From assembly GCF_947495715.1 (NCBI RefSeq), contig NZ_CANLZU010000015.1, forward strand, positions 1 to 64,000: a stretch of 64,000 bases of DNA, given 5' to 3'. The notes beneath the pieces were generated by a model, which did not search any database, had not been told where the DNA came from, and saw only the letters and a program-made list of their open reading frames with translations. Below are positions 26,662 through 35,885 of the stretch, piece after piece. Each line of letters begins with the position of its first letter. Position 1 is the first letter of the stretch. This DNA is from an uncultured Oceanisphaera sp. (GTDB lineage Bacteria > Pseudomonadota > Gammaproteobacteria > Enterobacterales > Aeromonadaceae). A program made the translations under genes and the position numbers.

Positions 26662-28384
26662 CGAGGCGGGCCTCCAGTTGCTGATAGGTCCACATGCGGC
26701 TGTACCAGCCGTCCTGGCTAATCAGCTCGGCGTGAGGGCCCGACTGTTGCAGCCGACCATGCTGCAGCACCAGGGTGTTGTCCGCATGTTCCAGCGCCGA
26801 CAGCCGATGGCTGACGATGATGCAGCTCTGGCCCCGGCGGCGACGCAACTGCTGCAGTATGCGTTGTTCGGTATGCACGTCTACCGCCGACAAGGCGTCG
26901 TCCAGGATCAGGATTGGGGCCTCACTGATCAGGGCCCGGGCGATGGCCAGTCGCTGGCGCTGACCGCCGGACAGGCTCATGCCTCGCTCGCCTACCTGGG
27001 CGTCATAACCGCCGGGCAAACGCAAAATGTCGTCATGAACACAGGCCTGGCGCGCCGCCGCCATGATCTGTTCCCGGCTGGCACCGGGTCGGCCAAAGGC
27101 GATGTTGTCGGCAATGCCGGCGCTGAACAGAAAGGCGTCTTGCGGCACATAGGCAAACTGGCGGCGCAGGGTGTTTAGCCGGCACTCGGCCAGGGGTACA
27201 TTTCCCAGGGTTATCTGCCCGTCGGTAGCCTCCCAGTAGCGCATCAGCAGCTGCAGCAGGGTGCTCTTGCCGGCGCCGGTGGGTCCGGCGATGCCCAGCA
27301 CCCGACCCGGTGCCAGGGTCAGCGAGAGCTGTTGCAGCGCCGGTTGTTGACTGTCGGGGTAGCTGAAGCTCAGCGCTTCCACCCGAAGCTCGGCCCCTTG
27401 CGGCTCGCGGGTGCCGTGGTCGGGTACGCTGTCGGGAACGGCCAGCAGGGCCTCGACCCGGATCAGGGCGGCGCTGCCGCGTTCGACGATATTGAGCAAC
27501 CAGCCAAAGGCGAACATCGGCCAGATCAGCTGGGCCAGGTACAGGGTAAAACTGGTCAGTTGCCCCACGCTCAGCTGCTGGTGCCAGATAAGCCAGGCAC
27601 CAAAACCCAGGGTCAGCAGCAGGGCGGCGGACATCGACAGAAAGACCACCGGCTCGTAAAGGGCCTCGGCCCGGGCAACCTGATAGTTGCGTTCGGTGGC
27701 GGCCTCGGCAATGGCGCCAAACTGACGGCTTTCTATTGACTCCCGGCCCATGGACTTGACCAACCGAATGCCGGCAATGGCTTCCTGGGCCTTGTCGTTG
27801 AGCACGGAAAACTGTTCCAGCGCGGCCCTGAAATGATGATGAATGCGGTTGGAAATACGATAAAACGCCAGCCCCATCAGCGGAAAGGGCAGCAGGGCCA
27901 CCAGTGCCAGTCGCCAGTCGATAAACCCGAACATGATGATCAGCACCAGCAGCAGGGTCAACAGACCGTCGAAGCCGGACAGTACCCCTTCACCGGCGGC
28001 GATTTCGATGGCGTCGATGTCGTTGGTGGCGCGCGCCATCAGATCACCGGTATTGTGGCGGCTGTAAAAGGCCTGGCCCTGGCGGGTGAGTCGTTCGAAG
28101 AAACGACGGCGCAACAGGTTACCCAATTGGTAAGAGGTGCCGAACAGCAGGCGGCGCCAGCCCAGACGCAGGCCATACACGACAAGGCCCAGCGCCAGGA
28201 TCAACAGCAGCAGGCGGCTGTCGGCTTCACCGTCGGGCGAGGCGACCAGCTGATCGACGGTGAGGCCGATCAGATAGGGAATGGTCATGTTCATCCCCGT
28301 CACGGTGGCCAGCATGAGCAGTGCCAGGCTGTAGGTACGCCAGTGAGCCTTGAAGAACCAGGCCAGTTGCCCGAATAGTTGCAT
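26651..28384 (-). CDS. mdlA: ABC exporter subunit, MdlA-like
   Basis: 577 residues; E. coli MdlA has 590. Exporter transmembrane domain followed by an ATPase domain with Walker A GPTGAGKST, signature LSGGQRQR and Walker B ILILDDALSAVD. The position normally held by the catalytic glutamate is Asp, so this half forms the degenerate ATP site of the heterodimer, as in other MdlA proteins. Partner of the overlapping mdlB-like gene and 12 bp after the DUF1499 gene. Confidence 0.9.
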   Translation of the reverse strand: MQLFGQLAWFFKAHWRTYSLALLMLATVTGMNMTIPYLIGLTVDQLVASPDGEADSRLLLLILALGLVVYGLRLGWRRLLFGTSYQLGNLLRRRFFERLTRQGQAFYSRHNTGDLMARATNDIDAIEIAAGEGVLSGFDGLLTLLLVLIIMFGFIDWRLALVALLPFPLMGLAFYRISNRIHHHFRAALEQFSVLNDKAQEAIAGIRLVKSMGRESIESRQFGAIAEAATERNYQVARAEALYEPVVFLSMSAALLLTLGFGAWLIWHQQLSVGQLTSFTLYLAQLIWPMFAFGWLLNIVERGSAALIRVEALLAVPDSVPDHGTREPQGAELRVEALSFSYPDSQQPALQQLSLTLAPGRVLGIAGPTGAGKSTLLQLLMRYWEATDGQITLGNVPLAECRLNTLRRQFAYVPQDAFLFSAGIADNIAFGRPGASREQIMAAARQACVHDDILRLPGGYDAQVGERGMSLSGGQRQRLAIARALISEAPILILDDALSAVDVHTEQRILQQLRRRRGQSCIIVSHRLSALEHADNTLVLQHGRLQQSGPHAELISQDGWYSRMWTYQQLEARLDDD

Positions 28385-28396
28385 GGATATTAAGCC

Positions 28397-29110
28397 TTAA
28401 TGTCGCTCCAGATCGGCCAGAAAGGCGCGGATCCGTTCGGCGTTGGCACCCAGATCGCTTTTGCCGACCCGGGAGGCGGAGCGCATGTCGACCCTGGTAT
28501 GGACTCCGGTATAGACGCCGGACTCGGTGTCAACGGGCGTCAGGCGGATGGCCACGTCGTCGCGAAAGCCGAACAGGCGGCTGCTGACCACGGCTTCCAG
28601 CAGCCGTTCATTATCGGTGGTCGTGTCGGCGGTCAGAGCCCAGCCCCGCTTGGCGATCAGGGCCAGCGCCTGGCGGTGAACCTGCTCGGGCGGGTAGGGC
28701 AGCAGCAGCGGGCCCAGGGTCGGCCAGGTGGCGGCTTGCCGGCGGGCCAGCGCCTCGCCTTCATAATCGGTGGAGTGATCGGAGGCCGAGCGCAGCCGGG
28801 CGGCGGCGGTCAGCGGCGGAGGGTGACGGGTATCGGTGCTGATGTCGTGAATGGCGGGCAGGGTCAGGCCTCGCAGCACGAAGGGAAATACCAGCATCAA
28901 CAGCAGCAGCGGGGGCAGGGCGGCCAGCCACTGCCGGTGCCACAGCGCCAGGGGCAGCAATAATACGGCCAGCCCCAATGCCGCCACCAGCAGCACTAAC
29001 CCCAGGGTATAGGGCCACCAGTGCCAGCGGGTGCCGACGATGCCAAGCAGCGGCAGCAGCAAACAGCTCAGGGCCCCCAGTAACCAGCGATAGGTAAAAA
29101 GTGTTTCCAT
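28397..29110 (-). CDS. DUF1499 family membrane protein
   Basis: 237 residues. Three predicted membrane segments in the first 85 residues (GALSCLLLPLLGIVG, YTLGLVLLVAALG, LPPLLLLMLVFPFVL), then a DUF1499 domain (about 85-237) with TDTRHPPPL, VDMRSASRVGKSDLGANA and a conserved arginine-rich end. DUF1499 has no firm function. It starts the leftward set DUF1499, mdlA, mdlB and PBP, so a membrane or envelope role is likely. Confidence 0.85.
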   Translation of the reverse strand: METLFTYRWLLGALSCLLLPLLGIVGTRWHWWPYTLGLVLLVAALGLAVLLLPLALWHRQWLAALPPLLLLMLVFPFVLRGLTLPAIHDISTDTRHPPPLTAAARLRSASDHSTDYEGEALARRQAATWPTLGPLLLPYPPEQVHRQALALIAKRGWALTADTTTDNERLLEAVVSSRLFGFRDDVAIRLTPVDTESGVYTGVHTRVDMRSASRVGKSDLGANAERIRAFLADLERH

Positions 29111-29183
29111 ATGGTTTCAATCGGTTAGCATACGCATCGATTGACTATGGGTAAGCCGGAGCGGCTTGTAAAGGAGTAAGCGG

Positions 29184-29750
29184 GTGGTCAGACAAACCCT
29201 GATGATGCTGTTGTTGTTATTGGCGTTACCGGCTCAGGCCGCTCAGGCGGTGTTTGCCGGTGGCAGCTTCTGGGTGATGGAACGGCTGTTTGCGGAACAA
29301 CCGGGGGTGCAGGCCACCGAAACGGGCTGGATGAACAGTGGTAGCCGTCATCTGCGCCGGCAGGTGGTGCGGGTGGAGTACGATCCCCGGACCCTGAGTT
29401 ACGGCGAGCTGCTGACCCTGTACTGGGCGGCGGTGGATGCCGTTGACGGCGAGGGCCAGTTTTGCGATAGGGGGACCGAATTCAGTCCGGCGCTCTATGT
29501 ACAAGGGGCGCTGCAGCAAAAGTGGGCCCAGCAAAGCCGGGCCAGACTGGCGCTGGCGGATAACCGGGAAATTCGGGTCAGAATACTGCCGGAAGGCTCT
29601 TTCGAGTCTGCACCCGCCCGGCATCAGCAATACTATCAGCGGCATCCGCTGCTTTATGCGGGCTATCGGCGCATGTGCGGCTATCCGGCCGGCGAAGGTT
29701 TCACGCTGCAGGCATTGGCAGGCGGCCTGCTTGTTGCCACTGAACAATAG
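29184..29750 (+). CDS. Exported MsrA-like protein lacking the catalytic cysteine
   Basis: 188 residues from a GTG at 29184 behind AAGGAG (29171-29176). A signal peptide (LMMLLLLLALPAQA) precedes an MsrA fold. Methionine-S-sulfoxide reductases carry the catalytic Cys in GCFWG; here the motif reads GGSFWVME, with Ser28 (codon AGC) in its place. The neighbouring Glu33, the FCDRGTEFSPALY strand and HQQYYQRHP are retained. It therefore cannot work by the known sulfenic acid mechanism and may be a binding protein or pseudoenzyme. Its last 50 bp overlap the convergent mobB. Confidence 0.75.
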   Translation: MVRQTLMMLLLLLALPAQAAQAVFAGGSFWVMERLFAEQPGVQATETGWMNSGSRHLRRQVVRVEYDPRTLSYGELLTLYWAAVDAVDGEGQFCDRGTEFSPALYVQGALQQKWAQQSRARLALADNREIRVRILPEGSFESAPARHQQYYQRHPLLYAGYRRMCGYPAGEGFTLQALAGGLLVATEQ

Positions 29751-30246
29751 TGTCGGCGATGGCGGCGGCATCATTCAAATCCAGCAACGGCACCGGGGTG
29801 ACCAGGCACGATACATCGCTGGCCACCGCCAGAATATGAGGGTCGTGCCGGCACAGCAGGGGTTTGCCACAGGCAGGTCTGTGCACCTCAAGCTTGGCGA
29901 TGGGGGCGTCGCGAAAGCCTTCAACCAGCACCAGATCGAGTTGGTCGAGGCTGAGTCGCGAAAGAGATTCATTCAAATCAGGTTCTTCCGGCTTGGTATT
30001 TTCCCAGGTGAGAATGCTACGATGGGGTCCGGCCAGCAGGCACTGGCCGGCACCGGCATGACGCAGCTCGAAGCTGTCTTTGCCCGGTTGATCCTGTTCT
30101 ACATCGTGATGAGTATGTTTGATGATGCCAATACGCAATTGGCGCCGGGTCAGCAGGCCGACCAGTTGTCGCAGCAGCGTGGTTTTTCCGCTGCCACTGA
30201 AACCGGCAACACCGAGCAGAGCACAGGCATGATGAGAAGGGGACAT
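29701..30246 (-). CDS. mobB: Molybdopterin-guanine dinucleotide biosynthesis adaptor MobB
   Basis: 181 residues from ATG 30246 (MSPSHHACALLGVAGF); an upstream in-frame start adds an unlikely cysteine-rich leader. P-loop GFSGSGKTTLL at about residues 15-25, KHTHHDVEQDQPGKDSFELRHAGA and VLVEGFRDAPIAKLEV are family motifs. MobB binds GTP and helps MobA attach GMP to molybdopterin for enzymes such as NapA, encoded at 57-59 kb. No mobA lies beside it. Confidence 0.93.
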   Translation of the reverse strand: MSPSHHACALLGVAGFSGSGKTTLLRQLVGLLTRRQLRIGIIKHTHHDVEQDQPGKDSFELRHAGAGQCLLAGPHRSILTWENTKPEEPDLNESLSRLSLDQLDLVLVEGFRDAPIAKLEVHRPACGKPLLCRHDPHILAVASDVSCLVTPVPLLDLNDAAAIADTIVQWQQAGRLPMPAA

Positions 30247-30332
30247 GAGGCATCCTGTAAGCGGTTGACAGGCACCCAGTTTGCCACGTCGAGCCGGTAT
30301 AATACACCAACACAAAATAGACGGGTTGCGCC

Positions 30333-32048
30333 ATGAGCAAAGGAATATGGGGAGTCTTGATCCTGCTGTTGCTCAGCCTGAATGTCAGGGCCGAGGACAT
30401 CAGCCTTGAATTGAGCGGGCTGAAGGGCAAACTGAAAAGCAATACCCAGGTGTATCTGGATCAGCTGCCGGCCATCGACGCCGAGCAGCTGCCCCGCTTT
30501 CGCAACAACATCGAAACGGCGGTCATCAACAGCCTGCAATCGCTGGGCTACTACAACCCGACCATCGACATTATCGCCGATCCGGACAAGCCGGAGCGGG
30601 TAGAGGTGCGGGTAACCGCCGGTGAGCCGGTGCGTATTCGCACCCTGGACTTGCTGTTGCAGGGCGACTCGGCCTCGGATCCGCAGTTTGAACAGCTGGT
30701 CGGCAACCTGTCACTGAAAGAAGGCGATGTCTTTCGTCACGACCGGTATGAAAAGATCAAGGCGAGCCTGCTCAGTCTGGCGCTGGCACGCGGCTACTTC
30801 GACGCCAACTATCAACGCAGTCAGGTACTGGTGTACCCCCAGGACAAAGCCGCCGATGTGGGCCTGACTTTCGACTCCGGCCCCCGTTACCGCTTTGGTG
30901 AACTGAGAGTGGACGCCGACCGGCCGGTCGATCGGATACTGACGCCGCTGTTAACGCTGAGCCCCGGCGATCCCTATCAGGCCACGCGTCTGGCCGAGCT
31001 GAGTCGCAACCTTTCCGCCTCCGGTTATTTTCGCCAGGTCGAAGTGTTGCCGGTGGTGAGCGAGGCCGATGAAAACAACCGCATTCCGCTGGCGGTGTTG
31101 CTGCGGGCCAAGGCCGACAACGAAGTTGAGGTAGGCGCGGGTTTCTCGACCGATGAAGGCCCCAGAGTCTCGACCAGCTGGGACAAACCCTGGATCAACA
31201 GCCTGGGGCACAGCCTGAAAACCAGCCTCAAACTGTCGGCCCCCAAGCAGGACATCAGCGTCGTCTACAAGATCCCCCGTGGCGATCCGCTCAACAACTA
31301 TTACACCATTCAGGGTGGCTATCAGCTGCTGGATCAGGATGACACCGAGAGTGATCGCCTGGTGGCCTCGGTACATCGCTGGGACAAGGATGCCAATGAC
31401 TGGACCCGGGATGTGTTTATTCGCTCCGAATACGAAGCCTATACCCAGGGTCAGCAGCAGGACACCAGTTTTCTGTTGATCCCCGGCGTATCCTACAGCC
31501 GTACCCGATTACGTGGCGGCCTGGACCCGGTGTGGGGCGATGCCCAGCTGGCCACCCTGGAGTTGTCCGAACCCTGGTGGGGCTCGGACACCCGTTTTAT
31601 TCGCCTGTGGGGACGCAGCAAGTGGTTGCGCACCGTTGCCGACAAGCAACGGCTGATCGCCCGGGCCGAGCAGGGCGCGGTGTGGGTCGAGGATGTACAG
31701 GATCTGCCGCCGTCGTTGCGTTTCTTTACCGGTGGTGACATGACGGTACGCGGCTTCGGTTATCAGGACATAGGTCCGATAGATGAAAACGGCGATCGGC
31801 TGGGGGCCCAGTATGCCACCGCCCTGAGTCTGGAATATGACTACAAGGTGGCGGAAAAATGGCGAGTGGCTACTTTCGTCGATACCGGTACCGCCACCAA
31901 TGACTATACCGAAGACTGGAAGGTGGGCAGCGGCGTCGGGGTACGTTGGTTGACGCCGGTGGGGGCGGTGCGCCTCGATCTGGCCTTTGGCGTATCGGAA
32001 GAACATATCCCCATGCGGATACATTTTACCCTGGGGCCCGAACTATGA
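30333..32048 (+). CDS. tamA: Translocation and assembly module subunit TamA
   Basis: 571 residues; E. coli TamA has 577. A signal peptide (VLILLLLSLNVRAED) is followed by three POTRA domains (about 20-265) and a 16-strand Omp85 barrel containing the RGF motif (GGDMTVRGFGYQDIGP near residue 470). With TamB it inserts autotransporters and other outer-membrane proteins and moves lipids. Its stop overlaps the tamB start (ATGA), so the two are coupled. Confidence 0.96.
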   Translation: MSKGIWGVLILLLLSLNVRAEDISLELSGLKGKLKSNTQVYLDQLPAIDAEQLPRFRNNIETAVINSLQSLGYYNPTIDIIADPDKPERVEVRVTAGEPVRIRTLDLLLQGDSASDPQFEQLVGNLSLKEGDVFRHDRYEKIKASLLSLALARGYFDANYQRSQVLVYPQDKAADVGLTFDSGPRYRFGELRVDADRPVDRILTPLLTLSPGDPYQATRLAELSRNLSASGYFRQVEVLPVVSEADENNRIPLAVLLRAKADNEVEVGAGFSTDEGPRVSTSWDKPWINSLGHSLKTSLKLSAPKQDISVVYKIPRGDPLNNYYTIQGGYQLLDQDDTESDRLVASVHRWDKDANDWTRDVFIRSEYEAYTQGQQQDTSFLLIPGVSYSRTRLRGGLDPVWGDAQLATLELSEPWWGSDTRFIRLWGRSKWLRTVADKQRLIARAEQGAVWVEDVQDLPPSLRFFTGGDMTVRGFGYQDIGPIDENGDRLGAQYATALSLEYDYKVAEKWRVATFVDTGTATNDYTEDWKVGSGVGVRWLTPVGAVRLDLAFGVSEEHIPMRIHFTLGPEL

Positions 32049-35000
32049 ACCTGATGCGACTCTTCAGCGGCCTGGTGGTGGCCCTGTGTTTACTCTTGAT
32101 GCTGTTGTTCAGCCTGCTGTTTACTCAGCTGGGCAATCAGTGGCTATGGGGACTGGCCAAGCAGCAGGTGCCGGGCCTCGATGGCACCCTGGTGTCCGGC
32201 CAGCTCGGTCGAGGCTGGCAGTTTGACGAATTGCGCTACGAGCAGGACTCGCTGGCCTTCTCGGCCCGGCAGGTCACCATCGACTGGCAACTGGGCAAGC
32301 TGCTCGAGCGCCGCTTCTGGCTGCGCCAGCTGGTAGCCGAAGACATTGATGTCACCATCAAAACACTGCCGCCGGCCAAAGAAGAGGCGCCGAGCGAGCC
32401 ACTGGGGCAGATAACGCCGCCGCTGCGACTCGATCTGGATGACATTCGGGCCGATCGGGTGACCATTTCGCTGCCCGGCCAGACCATTGCCTGGCAAAGC
32501 CTGCAGCTGGCGGCCCACTGGGATGCCGACGCCATGGTGATCACGGGCCCGAATCTGGACGGTCTGACCCTGACGCGACTTCCTGCTGACGCTGCCGCTT
32601 CCACCGATGAAAAGCCCGCCACGGCCGCCAGAGAGCCGCTGATCCTGCCGGAGGTGGTGCTGCCGTTCCCGATCAGGCTGCAAGACGTCAACCTGACCAA
32701 CAGCCGGCTGGTTCAGGGAGAACAAACCCAGGTTTTGAAGGCGCTGGCGCTGAATGTGGAAGGGCAGAACAGCGAGCTGACCATAGTGACCGCCGAGCTC
32801 GACCACGCGCTGGCCACCGTTAGTCTCGACGGCAACATCACCCTGAGCGGAGATTATCCGCTGGCGCTGGCACTGAACGCCACCCTGCACCAGCCGCTGC
32901 TGGACGGAGAACTGGCCGGCCAGACCCTGAATCTGGCCCTGTCCGACAGCGTGCAACAGCTCAAGGGCAAGCTGACCCTGGGCGGGGTGGTGGAAGCATT
33001 GGCCACCTTGCAACTGCAACCGCTGGATCCCGCACTGCCGTTCGATGTTGCGCTGAACTGGCAACAACTGGGCTGGCCGCTGAAAAAGCCCCAATGGCGA
33101 CTGGAGCAGGGCAAGCTGACCCTGAACGGCCGGCTGGAAGACTATCAACTGACCCTGAATGCCGAAGGGCAGGGGCCGGAGCTGCCGCCGGTCGGTATCG
33201 CGCTGGCGGCGAAGGGGGATCTGCAAGGTGCCCGCCTGAGCCCGCTGACCCTGACGCTGCCCCGGGGCGAAGCGCAGGTAACCGGTGACCTGAGCTGGGC
33301 CGATGGCATCGACTGGCAAGGATTGCTGGCACTGAGCGAGGTCGATCCCGGCGCCTTTGTGGCCGGGCTGGATGGTCGCCTCAACGGCGAGCTGGACACC
33401 CGTTTCGTGCTGAATGGCAACAAGTGGGAGCTCAATGCCCGGCCCGATATTCAGGGCCAGCTGCGGGATTACCCGTTGCTGCTCAAGGGCGAGGTGGTGC
33501 TGGATCAGGCCTTGCAGGGCAACATCAACCAGTTGCAGTTGATCAACGGCAACAATCAGCTGACGGTGAATGGTCGTATCACCGACCGCTGGCAACTGGA
33601 CGGGGTGCTGAAGGCGCCGGAGCTTGCCGTGTATGCGCCCGGCCTGTTCGGCGATCTGGCCGGCGACATTCGCGTGCGGGGGGCGCTGGCCGCGCCGCAA
33701 ATCGAGGCCGGCCTCCAGGGCGAGCGAGCCGGCTTCAACGATACCCAGGCGCGCAATATCAAGCTGCAGGCCAAGGCCACCCTGGGCGAGCAGATGAGCG
33801 GCGATATTCGGCTGAATATCGACCGCATTCAGGCCGGTGAGCTGACCTTCAATGAGCTGCTGCTGACCGCCAGTGGCGATGAGGCGGCGCACCGGCTCGA
33901 GCTGAAGGTAGCGGGTGAGCCGCTGGCGGCCGATGTGCGCCTCGACGGCAGCCTGAACAAGGACGGCTGGCGCGGCCGGCTGAGCCGGGCGGTGCTGGAT
34001 ACCCCGTTTGAACGCTGGGCCCTGCAGCAGGAAATGGCCATGACATGGCGAGAGCAACGTTTTCGGGCCGATCCCCATTGCTGGGGCTCGGGCGAGGCGT
34101 CGCTGTGTTTCAACGCTCTCACCGCCAGCGCCGAAGAAGGCCAGGGCGGGGTAAATATTCGTGATCTGAATCTGGCCCGTCTGGAGCCGTTCTTTCCGCG
34201 AGATTTTGCCTGGGAGGCGATACTCGGGGGGCGGGTCGATCTGCGCTGGAAGGATGGCGAGCCCCGGCTGAATGCCAACATCAGCACCACGCCGGGCACC
34301 TTTGTCAGCGGTGATACCCGACTCGATTACCAGACCCTCTCACTCACCAGCGAGATGGCCGACAACCGGCTGCAGTCGTTGCTGGCCTTTCGCTCGACCC
34401 AACTGGGCCAACTGTCACTGGATGCCAATGTGGCGGAGCTCAAGGGACGCCGTGCGCTCAGTGGCAACCTGAGTATTGAACAGCTCAAACTCGACTGGCT
34501 GGCGCCGCTGCTGCCGGAAGTGGCCCGCCTGCAGGGCACCCTGGCCGGCAGGGCGCGGCTGGACGGCACCCTGCAGGCCCCCTTGCTGTTTGGCGATATC
34601 AGCCTGACCGGCGGCGAGGTGGACACCTATTCCGACATGGTCAAGGTACGCGACTTCAGTACCCGGCTGGATATCAGGGGCACCAACGCCACCATTAACG
34701 GTCAGCTCCGGGTAGGCGACGGGCCGCTCAATATCAGCGGTGAGCTGGACTGGCGCCAGTTGCCGGTGAGCGGCGAGATTCGCCTCAAGGGCACCGAGCT
34801 GGAAGCCGGTTATCCGGGCATGGGGCGGGTGCGGGTCAGCCCGGACCTGCAAATCGCGTTGGGTGAGCAGGCCACGGTGCGGGGCGAGATCCTGATCCCC
34901 TGGGCTCGCATCGAGGTCAAGGAACTGCCCGAAAGCGCCGTGGCCCGGTCAAGTGATGTGGTGATTGTGCAGCCGTCGGGCATCGTGCCCGACAAGGCGC

Positions 35001-35728
35001 CCAGCCTGCCGCTGGATATTCGTATCAATGTGCGGCTGACAGAAGATGTACGGCTGGAGGCCTTTGGTCTGGACACCCGGCTGGAAGGCAAGCTGCGCAT
35101 TGTGCAGCGGCCCATGCGCAGTTTGCGTGCCAACGGCGAGATCCGGCTGATTGACGGCAGGTTTCGCGCCTACGGCCAGAACCTGCTGATCCGGGATGGC
35201 AGCATTCTGTTCAACGGTCCGCTGGATCAGCCCAATCTGAGGGTGGAGGCGATTCGCAATCCGTCCAGCATGTCCGACAGCAGCATTGTGGTTGGGGTGC
35301 GGGTATCGGGCAGCGCCACACAACCCACGCTGGAGGTGTTCTCGGATCCGGCCATGCCGCAGGTGGAGCAGCTGTCTTACCTGTTGCGCGGACGCGGCCT
35401 TGAAGGCGGCGGTGAAACCGACGGCAACGCCCTGGTGCAGTCGATGCTGCTGGGTGCCGGGGTCGGCAAAATCGGCGGTCTGGTCACCAACGTGGGCGAG
35501 GCGCTGGGGCTGCAGGACGTGTCGCTGGATACCGGCGGCAGCGGTGACAGCACCGAGGTGAATATCAGCGCCTATGTATTGCCGGGGCTGCAAATCGGCT
35601 ATGGCGTCGGGGTCTTTTCGGCCATCGGCGAGCTGCGGCTGCGTTACGAGCTGTTGCCCCGGCTTTATTTGCAGGCGACCAGTGGTCTGAGTCAGGCGAT
35701 CGATATCTTCTATCGTTTCGAATTCTGA
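32045..35728 (+). CDS. tamB: Translocation and assembly module subunit TamB
   Basis: 1227 residues; E. coli TamB has 1259. One N-terminal membrane anchor (SGLVVALCLLLMLLFSLLF) is followed by a long repetitive beta-taco region and the C-terminal DUF490 domain ending in the strand YLQATSGLSQAIDIFYRFEF that docks to TamA. It spans the periplasm as a lipid and protein conduct. The start at 32045 overlaps the tamA stop by 4 bp; longer open frame upstream lies within tamA. Confidence 0.96.
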   Translation: MNLMRLFSGLVVALCLLLMLLFSLLFTQLGNQWLWGLAKQQVPGLDGTLVSGQLGRGWQFDELRYEQDSLAFSARQVTIDWQLGKLLERRFWLRQLVAEDIDVTIKTLPPAKEEAPSEPLGQITPPLRLDLDDIRADRVTISLPGQTIAWQSLQLAAHWDADAMVITGPNLDGLTLTRLPADAAASTDEKPATAAREPLILPEVVLPFPIRLQDVNLTNSRLVQGEQTQVLKALALNVEGQNSELTIVTAELDHALATVSLDGNITLSGDYPLALALNATLHQPLLDGELAGQTLNLALSDSVQQLKGKLTLGGVVEALATLQLQPLDPALPFDVALNWQQLGWPLKKPQWRLEQGKLTLNGRLEDYQLTLNAEGQGPELPPVGIALAAKGDLQGARLSPLTLTLPRGEAQVTGDLSWADGIDWQGLLALSEVDPGAFVAGLDGRLNGELDTRFVLNGNKWELNARPDIQGQLRDYPLLLKGEVVLDQALQGNINQLQLINGNNQLTVNGRITDRWQLDGVLKAPELAVYAPGLFGDLAGDIRVRGALAAPQIEAGLQGERAGFNDTQARNIKLQAKATLGEQMSGDIRLNIDRIQAGELTFNELLLTASGDEAAHRLELKVAGEPLAADVRLDGSLNKDGWRGRLSRAVLDTPFERWALQQEMAMTWREQRFRADPHCWGSGEASLCFNALTASAEEGQGGVNIRDLNLARLEPFFPRDFAWEAILGGRVDLRWKDGEPRLNANISTTPGTFVSGDTRLDYQTLSLTSEMADNRLQSLLAFRSTQLGQLSLDANVAELKGRRALSGNLSIEQLKLDWLAPLLPEVARLQGTLAGRARLDGTLQAPLLFGDISLTGGEVDTYSDMVKVRDFSTRLDIRGTNATINGQLRVGDGPLNISGELDWRQLPVSGEIRLKGTELEAGYPGMGRVRVSPDLQIALGEQATVRGEILIPWARIEVKELPESAVARSSDVVIVQPSGIVPDKAPSLPLDIRINVRLTEDVRLEAFGLDTRLEGKLRIVQRPMRSLRANGEIRLIDGRFRAYGQNLLIRDGSILFNGPLDQPNLRVEAIRNPSSMSDSSIVVGVRVSGSATQPTLEVFSDPAMPQVEQLSYLLRGRGLEGGGETDGNALVQSMLLGAGVGKIGGLVTNVGEALGLQDVSLDTGGSGDSTEVNISAYVLPGLQIGYGVGVFSAIGELRLRYELLPRLYLQATSGLSQAIDIFYRFEF

Positions 35729-35885
35729 CCGGTCGCGGTGAGACGCTTGCCGTGCTTTGGGCGGCAAACGTCACCGCTGTGGCAGAATTTGCCGGGTCGG
35801 CACCGCGCCGCTCATGCTTTTTGGGTCGGCCTTGGGTACAGTAGGGCCTTGTAACCATGCCCGGCCTGCGAGAGTACGCCCCACT

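Noticed and set aside
29259..29285. Selenocysteine or frameshift explaining the missing Cys in the MsrA-like protein
   Set aside because: The codon is AGC in an undisturbed frame, so it is a real serine.
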